From Microstegium vimineum (taxonomy: Eukaryota > Streptophyta > Magnoliopsida > Poales > Poaceae), in assembly GCA_022036555.1 (NCBI GenBank), contig CM039128.1, forward strand, positions 21,592,171 to 21,656,170: 64,000 bases of DNA. The letters run 5' to 3'. The notes under the pieces were generated by a model. The model saw only the letters and a program-made list of their open reading frames with translations. It ran no database searches and was not told the DNA's origin. A program made the translations under genes and the position numbers. Below are positions 31,401-42,430 of the stretch, one piece after another; the first letter of the stretch is position 1, and each line of letters opens with the position of its first letter.

Positions 31401-34400
31401 CAAGATGCTGAAGGAGCCCTGCCCTTATCATATGGGACCGGCCAACCACCGTCTCGAGGACTGTCGCATGCTTAGAAAGCACTTCATCTCTCTCGGCTTC
31501 AAGAAAGACGACGGCAAGGAAGACCCACCCTACGACCTCCACGTCAAGGGCGATGGCAAGAAAGGGGGCTTCCCCGAAATTCACGATTGCTACATGATCT
31601 ACGGGGGACCCTCAACTCGATTCAGCACGCGCCAGCGCAAGAGGGAGCGTCGAGAGGTCTTCTCCGTTCGAGCCCAGGCTCCTCGATATCTCGACTGGTC
31701 ACACACGCCGATCACCTTCGACCAGGACGACCACCCCGAGCACGTCCCCAACGCAGGGGTCTACCCACTCATTGTCGACCCGATCGTACTCAACACCCGC
31801 CTCACAAAGGTACTTATGGATGGGGGAAGCAGCCTCAACATCATCTACGCCGAGACCCTCGACTCCTGGGGATCCCGAGGACCATGCTCCTGCCCAGCGC
31901 GGGGGGATTCCACGGGATCGTTCCAAGGAAGAAGGCACTCCCGATCGGCCGCGTCAAACTACCCGTTTGTTTCGGCGTCCCCTTGAACTTCCGAAAGGAA
32001 GAGCTCACCTTCGAGGTGGTTGCGTTTCGTGGCATCTACCACGCCATCATCGGTCGACCGGGGTATGCGAAGTTCATGGCCATCCCGAACTACGCCGACC
32101 TCAAGTTGAACATGCCAGGGCCCACGGAGGTCATCTCCGTCGACACCTCCTACGAGCACGCATACGACTGCGACGTCGAGTGCGTGGAAAGCGTCGAAGC
32201 TGTCGAAGAGGCGGCCATCCTCGCGGCCCTCGACGACTTGTCCAGGGAGATCCCCGACCCCAAGCGACACGCTGGCAACTTCAAGCCGGCGGAAGACACC
32301 AAGACCGTCCCGCTCGACCCCGGCCACACGGATGGGAAGGTGCTGACGATCAGCGCCACCCTCGAGCCCAAATAGGAAGGCGTGCTCGTTGACTTTCTCC
32401 GTGCGAACGCCGACGTGTTTGCATGGAGCCCCTCGGATATGCCAGTCATTCCGAGGGAGGTCGCCGAGCACTCCTTGGACATCCGAGCCGGGTCCAAACC
32501 AGTGAAGCAACGGCTGCGCCGTTTCGACGAGGAGAAGCGCAGGATCATCGGGGAGGAGGTCGAGAAGCTTTTGAAGGCCGGATTCATCAAGGAGGTACAT
32601 CATCCCGAGTGGTTAGCAAATCCCGTACTTTTTAAGAAAAAGAATGGGAAGGATAGGATGTGTGTAGACTACACTAGTTTAAATAAAGCATGTCCCAAGG
32701 TTCCTTTTCCACTACCATGTATCGATCAAATAGTAGATTCCACCGCGGGATGCAAAACTCTCTGCTTCCTTGACGCGTATTCCTTCTACCACCAAATAAA
32801 GATGAAGGAATTTGATCAGCTCGCGACTTCCTTCATCACCCCCTTTGGCATGTTTTGCTACCTCACTATGCCCTTCGGCCTGCGAAATGCTGGGGCCACG
32901 TATCAGCGATGCATGGTCCACATCTTTGGGAAACACATAGGGCCAACCATCGAGGCCTACGTCGATGACATCGTGGTCAAGTCCAAAACAGTTGGAAACC
33001 TGGTCGGAGATCTCGAGATCGCATTTGGGTGCCTCTGGGAAAATCGCATAAAGCTAAACCCTGAGAAGTGTGTCTTCGGAGTTCCTCGAGGCATGCTCCT
33101 AGGGTACATAGTTTCCCAACGTGGGATCGAGGCCAATCCCGAGAAGGTAACCGCAATCACAAGGATGGGCCCGATCAACAACCTCAAAAGTGTACAAAGG
33201 GTTACGGGGTGCCTCGCCGCCCTCAGCTGGTTCATCTCGAGGCTCGGAGAAAAGGCCCTACCCCTTTACCGCCTCCTGACGAAAACGAAACACTTCGCGT
33301 GGACCGCCGAGGCTGAGGAATCACTCTTGAAGCTCAAAGCCTTGCTCACCTCATCACCTGTCTTGGTACCCCCGAGTCCGGCCGAGCCCCTCTTTCTCTA
33401 TGTCGCAGCAACTACCCAGGTAGTCAGCGCCGCCATAGTGGTTGAGAGGGCGGAAGAAGGACACGCCCTGCCAGTTCAGAGTCCCGTCTACTTCGTGAGC
33501 GAGGTACTTTCCGAGACCAAGACGAGATACCCCCACATCCAGAAGCTATTGTACGCGATCGTCCTCACTCGGCGCAAGCTCCAGCACTATTTTCTAGGCC
33601 ACCCGGTTACTGTGGTCTCATCTTTCCCCCTCGGGGAGATAGTCCAGAACCGGGAGGCATCTGGAAGAATCGCCAAGTGGTCGGTCGAGCTCATGGGGGA
33701 AACTCTCTCCTACGCCCCTCGGAAGGCCGTCAAGTCTCAGGTATTGGTAGATTTCATTGCAGAATAGACCGACACCCAACTACCCCCGGTGCAAGTTCAG
33801 ACCGAGCTCTGGACCATGTACTTCGACGGATCGTTGATGAAGACAGGGGCAGGCGCCGGGTTGCTATTCATATCACCCTTAGGGGTCCACATGCGCTATG
33901 TCATCCGTCTCCACTTCCCCGCCTCCAACAACGTAGCTGAGTACGAGGCCCTCGTCAACGGCCTGCGCATCGCCATCGAGCTCGGGGTTCGACGCCTCGA
34001 CGTGCGGGGGGACTCACAGTTGGTGATCGACCAAGTGATGAAAGATTCGAGCTGCCACGACCCCAAGATGGAAGCCTACTGCAAGGAGGTCCGAAAGCTC
34101 GAGGACAAATTCTACGGTCTCGAGCTCAACCACACCTCCCGCCGGTACAACGAAGCGGCCGACGAGCTGGCCAAAATCGCATCAACTAGAGGTACGGTTC
34201 CTCCCGACGTCTTCTCGAGGGACCTCCATGAGCCATCCATCGACCTAGGCTTGGGGGCTCCCGCCCTCGGGCAAGGGATCGATCCACCCCCCTCGACCGA
34301 TCCCCCCTCGAACGGGGAAGAAGTCATGGAGATCGACGGAATGACCGCGACGCCAACCCCCCCGACGGATTGGCGCGCACCCTACCTCGAGTATCTGACA

Positions 34401-35468
34401 CGGGGCGAGCTCCCAGAGGACCGCACCGAGGCCCGCCGTATAGCCCGACGCGCCAAAACCTACGTCTTGTATGGGGATGGCCTCGAGCTGTATCGACGTA
34501 TCCCTTCCGGGATCCTTCAACGCTGCCTCACCCTCGAGGAGGGGAGGGCATTGCTGAAGGATCTACACTCGGGGGCTTGCGGCCACCACGCGGCGCCAAG
34601 AACGCTGGTAGGAAGCGCCTTTCGACAAGGCTTCTATTGGCCGACAGCCGTCACCGACGCCACCAAACTCGTCCGATCTTTCAAGGTATGCCAATTCTAC
34701 GCCAGACAGACCCACCTACCCGCCCAAGCTCTTCAGATGATACCTATAACTTGGTCGTTCGCAGTATGGGGGCTCGACATGGTCGGCCCCCTGAAAACAA
34801 CCAAGGGTGGCCACACCCACCTCCTCGTGGTTGTGGACAAGTTCTCGAAGTGGATCGAGGCTCGACCCATCGCCAACATCCAGTCTCGACAAGCCGTGCT
34901 ATTCTTCACCGACATCATCCACCGCTTCGGTATGGTTTTGCAGGGCCTCAAGCAAAGGATCTTCGATCGGCTGAACAGACATGGCAGGAGATGGGTCGAT
35001 GAGCTACCCGCTGTCCTATGGAGTCTCCAAACAACACCAAGTCGAGCCACAGGGTTCTCCCCGTTCTTCTTGGTTTATGGGTCCGAGGCCGTCCTCCCCA
35101 CCAACCTCGAGTACGGGTCCCCTCGACTAAAGGCCTACAGTGAGCAAGCCAACACAACAGCCCGAGAGGACTCCCTCGACCAGCTCGAGGAAGCCCGAGA
35201 TGTGGCCCTCTTCAAGTCGGCAAAGTACCAGCAGACGCTCCGGCACTACCACAACAAAAACGTACGCACAAGGGACCTCGACGTCAGCGACCTCGTTCTG
35301 CGCCGCCGACAAAGCAACAAGGGACGTCACAAGCTGACGCCACCTTGGGAGAAACCATTCATCGTGGCAGAGGTGCTGAAGCCCAGCACTTACAAACTGA
35401 AGAATGAAAAGGGCGAGATCCTCACCAACGCGTGGAACATCGAACAGCTACGTCGTTTCTATCCCTAA
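31401..35468 (+). pseudogene. pol: Tat element pol: protease, RT, RNase H, second RNase H, integrase (core deleted)
   Basis: The protease motif LMDGGSSLNIIYAETL (near 31815) is followed by a one-base loss near 31863 that changes frame. RT (32600-33100) has YVDDIVVKSK and MPFGLRNAGATYQ. The usual Ty3 RNase H (33370-33767) is followed by a second, archaeal-like RNase H (33800-34190: MYFDGS, EYEALVNGLRIA, VRGDSQLV, EAADELAKIA), a Tat hallmark. Integrase (34530-35468) has the zinc-finger region and the first acidic residue (GLDMVGP), but jumps from IIHRFG directly to MVLQGLKQRI, so the part bearing the other two catalytic residues is missing. TAG stops lie at 32373 and 33765. It ends FYP-stop at 35468. 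Confidence 0.88.
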
Positions 35469-36024
35469 GGCCTCGACGCCTTGTACATTTCCCGCATTAT
35501 GTACACTTATCGCATTATGAATGAATAAAATGTTCTTGAAACACATTTCATGTTCGTTCGTAACTCTAAGGTAGCCTCGACTCTGCCCCGGCAAAGTCAA
35601 GCCTCCCTCGGGGGCTGACAGGGGGGACCCCCCTCCTAAGTCCCCTAAAAACCCGAACGTTTTTTCGAAACTTGGCTTTCCCTCTCGATCTTTGCCCCGA
35701 GTACGCTTCATGACTAAGTAAAGATGCCTCGAATTCCCTAAGGGTCGTGGGCCATCGAGCCAGGGACTCTCCTACGCCCCAGAGCTACGGTATCCCTGCT
35801 CGCTCCCCCCTTCCAGGGATACGAGCGTGCGTCGAACACTTAGTCCACAAGCGATGACTCAGGCAAAGAAAAGCAGAGATAGCTCGAGAGATAAAAATAA
35901 CAAGACGCATCTCGAATAAAATGCATTGGATATAAGAAGCCCTCATGGGCTTGGCATTGTATCATTACAAAAGTCTAACTATTACATGGACCTTCTTGTC
36001 CAGATTTGGCTCGCAGGCCTAGGG
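35469..36024 (+). other. Tat post-pol spacer
   Basis: Noncoding between the pol stop and the end of the antisense gene. Contains AATGAATAAAATG near 35518, a possible polyadenylation signal for a pol transcript. Nothing else was recognised. Confidence 0.4.
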
Positions 36025-39000
36025 CTACTCGGCGCCATCTCCGTCCGCCGAGGGGAACACTTCAGGCTCAAAGAGTTTCGCCAGCTCGCCTCCGGGCACC
36101 TCCGCAAGCTCGATCAGCTCACAGCACCTCACATCATTCTCCTCGTCAGTCAGCCTCGGGTCGGTGACGAACCCTCTGGCTACGACGCTGAGGTCGTAGA
36201 TGTAACCCGAGTGGACGACCGCTTCACGCCCGCTTCACGCCCACATGCAGGGCAGCACGGACGTGCTCTGTCACCTCCTGCATCATGGAGTAGAAGCGGC
36301 GCAGCAGGGAGTCTCCTCGAGCGTCGTCCTCGATCGCCGACTCTGGCTCGACCCCGAGGTCGTCGCAGAAGGAGGAGATGGCGCCCTCGAGCCTCTCATT
36401 AAGGCCCGCCTCCGCCCCGAGGAGGCCCTGAAGACTGGTCAGGTCCTCGTGGGCTCGGGCCTTGTCTGCTGCGAGCTCTGCCAAAACAAGCACAAAACTC
36501 GGTCAAAACCAAAAGAGTAGGAAAAGGGTCGAGACCGGGCAGACTCAGCAACAATTTCAAAAAACTTACCTTGGGCATGCGCCTCCAGGGTGATGTAGTC
36601 CTGCTCGGTCCTCTCGAGTTGGCAGCGGGCGTCGACAAGCTCGGCGGCCTGGTCGCTGACTCTAGCCTGGAGGACCTCGATGACCTTCCCAGCGTCATCG
36701 AGGGCTCTCTTCTGGTTGGCCGCCACCACCCCCAGAGAGGCCACCCGGGTCCGAGCCTTCTCCTCCGCAACGGCCAGCGCGTCGCGTTCGCGGGAGACAA
36801 CGTCGACATCCCCTTGGAGCCCCCGGATGCTCTCCGCAGCCCGGGCCAGCTCCTCCCTCAGCCGGGCGGCCTCCTCCTCCGCCTTGCGCTGGGCCTCCTG
36901 GGCAGCATCCCGCTGCTTCCCGACCTCGATGACCGCCTGGAGGGCGTCGTCGATCTTCGACTGCGCCGTCTCCTGGGCGGCCCGGGCAGCCTCCTGTACG
37001 GCCACCACCCCGGCCCTCGCGTGGGCGACCTTGGACTCGGCCTCCTCTCGCGCGGTTGCCGCCTCGGCTCTTGCCTGGGCGGCCTCGGCCTCCGCCTTCT
37101 CCAGCAAAGTACGGAGGGCGGGGAGCTGCTCCTGCGTCCGAAGGATGAACTGGGACTTGTCGTACGACCTCACCCTCAACGTCTAACAAGGATGAAAAGG
37201 AAGATCATCAAAAAAGAACAGTCAGGCAATCCAAGCAAAATCGAAGGGAGAACGAAACCCACCTCCATCCCCCGACACATGTCCACGGCAGCAACCTCCG
37301 CGACCAGGCGCACCGAGTGCTCGAACCATGCCCGGAACTCCTCCAGGTGCTCCCACGTCCTGAGCTCGGCCTGGTCGTCGAGCTTGAGGAAGATCTGCCC
37401 GGGATCTCGAGGGTCGGCCAGCTCGAGGGTCTCCTGTCCCCAGAACGCGCTGCGGCGGTCGATCCTCTCCTGGACCTCCCGCATAACGCCCTGGCGCATC
37501 TCAGCGCTACCCGCGTGGCGTGCCACCCTCTCCGTCCAAGCGAAGAAGGGAGAAGCTCCCTCCAACTGGGCTCTTCCGGCCTCGGGGCCACCCTGCGAGG
37601 ACGTCGACGGTCCCGCCGAGCCATCACCCCCGGGCAGAGGAAGTCCCGGCCGGGAGGACAACCCTGCGCGGTGAAAAAGACAAAACGATTAGTACCTAAT
37701 CCCGTAGGCCCACTACGGGTCGACCAAGCCAGAGGACGTATTACCTCGAGGCGACGACTGCCCGACGTCGAAGCGAGGCAGAGCCGACTCCGGTCCCGAC
37801 GAAGGGGCCGCCATCGTGGCCATCTCCCCCGGGCCCACCAGCTCGGCCACCATCTCTGCCACCTCCTCCGCGGTGGGCTCCTCCACCGGTGGCCTCACCT
37901 CCGGTGCGGCAGCAGCAGCACCCCCGCGCTCACGCTGCTGGCGTGCCTCCAACGAAGCGAGGCTCTCGGGCCACCGCCCTGGCGTCGGGCGAGCGGGGGT
38001 CTCCTCCTCGTCCGCGGAGGCCACGTCCACAACCTCCACCTCCGCGGCAGCTCGGGGCTCGACCCCCTCGGTCACGACCGCCATTGATGCGGGCCCCACG
38101 CCTTCCGAGTCGCTGGGTGCGCCTCCCTCCGACAGGTGGGCGGGCGCGGCTTCACCCGCCACTTCGGCGAACCTCGATGACCCGGTGGGCGGACCCGTCT
38201 CCTCCCCCGCTCGGGCCGACGCTTGACCGGGCAGGCGCTGGGGGCGTGCCCGATCGACCCGCCGACGGGGATCACGACGATCGCCCGCGCGTCTGCCGCG
38301 GCACTTTGCCTTGAGGAGCCACGGGACGCTCCTCCCGCGGCTCGACCTCGCCAGTAGGGGCCGACCTCGACGTCGACCACTCTCCTCCCCCGGTTCCAGT
38401 GGCTGCCCTCTGCGGCTCGGGCACCGCCTGTTCCTCGTCGAGCCCTCCTTGCGGCTCGACCTCGCTGTCGCTGCTCTCCTCCTCTTCCTCGTCCTCCTCC
38501 GAGGGCGACTCCTACTGGGAAAGGCCGGCCCGTCTCTGCCGGGCCCAGTGCTGCTCCCGCTCCTGCTTCTCTCGGGCCCTCTTGCCCCTGTCCTTATTGG
38601 CCTTGTCCTTGGCCTTCTTGTCCTTCTCAGCTTGGAGGTGCCTCAACTGGGAGTCGCCCTGCTCCTCCTTCACCGGCGGCAGCGACTTCCGGAAGACAAT
38701 GTCCCCTTGAGGAACACAAGGCAATTAGAACGCAAGCAGAGAAGGTGAACAAGGCAAACACGAGAACACTAACAGAGGAAGGGGGCCTTACCAGCTGGAC
38801 GTATCCCTGGTCCGGCCTCATGGGGACGCTGGCAACGCTCGTGACCTTGAACCCGCCCGCGAAGGAGGCGCGTATGTGGCGGGCCACCCTCTCGGGGGGT
38901 AGCTCGTCCCCCATGAGGCGACACCCCGTGAGGTCGACCCCCGGGCACATCTCGTCGAGGCGTAGGGGTCGAGCCATCAGCGGCACAACCCGCCGCAGAT

Positions 39001-39754
39001 GGAAGGCCGATGCGATGATCGCCGCCGTGAGTCCCGCCTTCTTCAGACACTCGATCGCGTCCAGCAGGTGGGTGAGGCGCGACTGCTTCTTTTTCTCGAC
39101 GTCATACCTCCAATGGTCGGGCTTCGAATCAATCGTCCTCCCGGTGTAGGTGGGGAGCAAGTCGTCGTCGTTCCGCATATAGAACCACCCAGAGTGCCAT
39201 CCAGAGTGGCTCGACGAGAGCTTCGCCAGGATCCAGCTATCCGTCCGCTTGAGGGCGATGCTGCAGCACCCGGCCCTGACCGTCTTGCGGGTGCCGCGAC
39301 CGACCGACGTGTGGAAGAGGCTCGCCCCAAAGAGGTGGAGCCACAACTCCCAGTGCGGCTCGACCCCTAGGTACCCTTCGCACACGGCGGCGAAGACCGC
39401 CGCGTGACAGATACCGTTGGGGGTAAGGTGTTGAAGCTCCACGTCGTAGTGGAGGAGGATCCCGCGCAGAAGACGACTGGGAGGGGCGCCTAGCCCCGCC
39501 CGGTGGAAGACCTCGAAGCTCACCACGTAGCCCTCCGGCGGATTGGGCTCGGCGTGCTCCGGTGGTGGTATCACCCACTCCGGCCGGTCCACGGAGGTGA
39601 TGGGCCGGAGGAGGCCGCTCTCCACTAGGTCACCCAGGCGCGCGGCGGTCACCGAAGATGGGAGCCAGGCATCGGGACCGAGCAGGCTGTACCTGGCCAT
39701 GGGGACAAGGAGGCTGACACGCTCGGGTGTGGGGGGTGGAAGGTACGTTTCCAA
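36025..39754 (-). pseudogene. Antisense gene of the Tat element (Transposase_28-like, 'putative gypsy type transposon' domain), multi-exon
   Basis: Exon blocks on the minus strand with GT-AG borders: 39754-38792, 38705 to about 38380, about 38160-37745, 37663-37263, 37182-36570 and 36477-36025 (stop TAG). The first (321 codons, METYLPPPTPERVSLLV...) carries the domain found in grass Gypsy extra ORFs (RYSLLGPDAWLPSS, WELWLHLFGASLFH). Block 2 is Lys/Glu-rich with a premature TAG at 38514-38512, and its frame does not join block 1 cleanly. Blocks 3-4 are acidic, and block 4 has the helical MREVQERIDRRSAFW. Block 5 is an Ala/Glu/Arg coiled coil of about 200 aa. In block 6 a direct repeat of about 11 bp (GGGCGTGAAGC, near 36225-36245) shifts the frame. 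A TATA box lies 124 bp upstream of the ATG. Function is unknown. Confidence 0.78.
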
Positions 39755-39877
39755 TCTCTCCTCTCTTTTCTCTCGCGTGCGCAGAAGTCCGGCTCAAAGA
39801 GCGTCTAAGGCAACGGCGGGAAGAAGGAGGCAGGGAAGGCAAATGCGAGAAAGGAGCGGCCAACTCCTCACGTCCGG

Positions 39878-39885
39878 TATTTATA
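39878..39885 (-). promoter_or_regulatory. TATA box of the antisense gene
   Basis: TATAAATA on the minus strand (GGTTATAAATACCGG), 124 bp before the ATG at 39754. Independent of both LTR promoters. Confidence 0.6.
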
Positions 39886-40094
39886 ACCGGGAGGCCAACG
39901 GGCGGATCCCGCAAACAGGCAAGTGAATCTCTGCATTTAATGCGCGTGCATACCGCCTCCTCGTATTCCTCTAGGATAAGGCGTCCAGTACCATCATCGG
40001 GCCCCGCACCGCACTCCGCCCTGCGTCTGCCACTGTTGCGACCGAACGGACATCTCCTAAAAAGGCGCGCAGCGGTAAGCGTTATCGTCAGAGG

Positions 40095-41290
40095 TAAGGA
40101 ATCTCGAGGCAGCGAAGGCTGGCCCTCGAAAGGGGGTTCGACAGCCACCCTCGAGTACCCGAGGGCAGAAATGACCTCGGGTTATGGACTCCGGTCCACC
40201 CCCAAAATCTCGAGGGGACAAAGGCCGACCCACGAATGGGCTCGACAGCCCCCCTCGAGTGCCCGAGGTCTGAGGGGACCTCGGGTTATCGACTCCAGTC
40301 CTCTCCCAAGTCTCGAGGGGGCAAGGCAAAGGCTGGCCCTTACACAGGGTTCGACAGCCTCCCTCGAGGACTCGAGCCCAACGGGCAGATCCAACAAAGG
40401 CACAGGTATGTCCCCATGTTCAATACAATTACCCACTTCCCCCCTCCGCATTCCACAGGATAGGACGTCGCCTTCGGAGGCTAGCGGCGGATGACGAACC
40501 ATCCGTCAAATCTTGAGGGAGCGAAGGCTGACCCTTACATAGGGTTCGACAGCCGCCCTCGAGTACCTGAGGTCATGGAGGACCCATGGTTACGGACTCC
40601 AGTCCACCCCTAAAATCTCGAGGGAGCGGAGGCTGGCCCCACGAACGGGGTTCGACAGCCGCCCTCGAGTATGCGAGTCAGGGATGACCCGGGGGGGCAG
40701 GCGCGTGCCCCTAGCTCGAGAACGAACTCTCGAGGTCCCCTGGGACATATCCGAGGCATAACCAAGGAATACCTAAGGATCCCTACGCTGGGAGGCATCG
40801 AGCCACCAACTCCCATCGAACGGGGTTGGCACCTTGGTAAGCCATACGGTCTTGCTTAGTAAGCCATACGGTCTTGCTTAATGAGAACGCCTCCAGACTG
40901 CTAATCGACCCCTATCGAATGGGGCACGAGTTCTCACTTGGATTTTTACCCGTACTGGGCACCATTTCTAATGGACACATGCCCGACACCAGCTCACAGA
41001 AGACTTCGAGGCTCGTCCTAACGGGGAGATCACGATGCTCTTCGCCCCACAATCCGAACGCAAGGATCCGTGGGAAGGACGCTATGAGGTAGTGAAGGCC
41101 CAGCCACGCAAGGGCTCGAGGGCCCGACTACGCACGGCACCCCTCGACGAAAGAGGGTCGAAAACACTCGTGACCTGGCAGACACAGTTGACCTCTCGGT
41201 GGGGGGGCTGTGACTCCAGTAACGCTCGAGGGAGCGAAGGCTGGCCCTCGGTAGGGTTCGACAGCCGCCCTCGAGCACCTCTCTTTTCAG
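40095..41290. repeat. Degenerate repeat array of about 105 bp units between the antisense gene and the 3' LTR
   Basis: Units start near 40098, 40206, 40311, 40508, 40614 and 41222 with AATCTCGAGGGAGCGAAGGC or variants, followed by GGTTCGACAGCCNCCCTCGAG. Each unit contains inverted CTCGAGGG/CCCTCGAG words. Confidence 0.75.
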
Positions 41291-41377
41291 GGAAAGGAAC
41301 GCCCATAGCCTGGCAAACGAAATCGACCCCTCGGTAGGGCGCCACGTCTCCAGGTAACCTTAAATCCCCTCGATAAA

Positions 41378-41597
41378 ACATATCATAGCCCCCAGAGGAG
41401 TTCTTAATCACCCCTCTGGGGCCTTGGGGGCTACCCCCGCGGGGTGCGCTCGCACGCACCCCACGAAGAATCGAACTTCTTACTGACCCTGCAGGTCAAG
41501 GGTAAAAGCTCCGGGTAATCCTTGCTCCCCCCAAGAAAACACATATCATAGCCCCCAGAGAAGCTCTTAATCACTCCTCTGGGGCCTCGGGGGCTAC
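41378..41597 (+). repeat. Duplicated polypurine-tract hairpin before the Tat 3' LTR
   Basis: The block from ATAGCCCCCAGAG to CTCTGGGGCC and GGGGGCTAC occurs at about 41384-41434 and again at about 41548-41597. The second copy touches the 3' LTR and would be the functional PPT. Each block can fold through CCCCAGAG/CTCTGGGG. Confidence 0.7.
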
Positions 41598-42430
41598 TGT
41601 CGGGTACAAAGGTAAGGGGTACCCTAAACCCTTCAATAATTTAACGCTAAACATAGCAACCATTTTTAAGACAGGGGCCAACCAACCACCCAAGCCAGCG
41701 AAGAAGGGCCCACCACATAAAGGCCCCCTGCACCGGCGATACCGACCAGTCGTGGGCCGGCCTGCTTCTGGAAAAATGACGGACCAGGGGTCGGACGAAC
41801 GACCCCTCCGCCTCCATCTCGACGCCGAATGACGGACCAGGGGTCGGACGAACGACCCCTCCGCCCCCACCTCGACGCCGAATGACGGACTAGGGGTCGA
41901 ACGAACGACCCCTCCGCCCCTACCTCGACGCCGAATGACGGACCTGGGGTCGAACGAACGACCCCTCCGCCTCCATCTCGACGCCGAATGACGGACCAGG
42001 GGTCGAACGAACGACCCCTCCACCTCCACCTCAACGCCGAATGACGGACTAGGGGTCGAACGAACGACCCCTCCGCCTCCATCTCGACGTCTCCGACTCC
42101 GCCTCTACTCTAACCGACGGAAAGGGGACGAACGAACGACCCCCGGATAGGAAGCTCGATCAGCCCAACTGCTCCCGGTATGGGTTAAAGGGAATCCGCC
42201 TAACGTCATGGGCGCCCACGACCGCAGTCAAATCCATCAACTCTCCGCCATGTCCCGGACCTCCGTCAACTGTGCTGCCACTGTAACCACGTCGCGAGTA
42301 CGGACTTCAGAAGCACCCCTCGAGACATGAACAGGACGGCCCTCGACGACGTCTTCAGGGATACGACAAAGCCACGCAATATACAAATTTACTAGCCGGT
42401 GGACTTGACCCCCGGGTCATAACACCGACA
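41598..42430 (+). repeat. 3' LTR of the Tat element, internally deleted
   Basis: 833 bp. It has six 53-bp repeats (41775-42092) against five in the 5' LTR. It jumps from AAGCCACGCA directly to ATATACAAATTT, lacking the segment equal to 28431-29066 of the 5' LTR (636 bp between two CACGCA words), which includes the TATA box. Confidence 0.92.
41775..42092 (+). repeat. 53-bp tandem repeats, six copies (3' LTR)
   Basis: Same unit as in the 5' LTR; starts at 41775, 41828, 41881, 41934, 41987 and 42040. Confidence 0.92.

Larger units (their letters stand above)
27704..42430 (+). mobile_element. Tat-lineage Ty3/Gypsy retrotransposon, full insertion
   Basis: LTRs 27704-29118 and 41598-42430 begin TGTCGGGTAC and end ACACCGACA. 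The 5-bp target duplication ACTTC is present on both sides (27699-27703, 42431-42435). Gag-pol is on the plus strand (29176-35468) and carries a second RNase H domain. A separate gene on the minus strand (39754-36025) lies between pol and the 3' LTR. Dual RNase H plus extra ORFs after pol are known for the Tat lineage (Retand/Grande/RIRE2 relatives). The element is coding-dead but structurally complete. Confidence 0.92.

Noticed and set aside
36571..37674. 367-aa plus-strand ORF
   Set aside because: It is the mirror of the GC-rich antisense coiled-coil exons and has no domain of its own.
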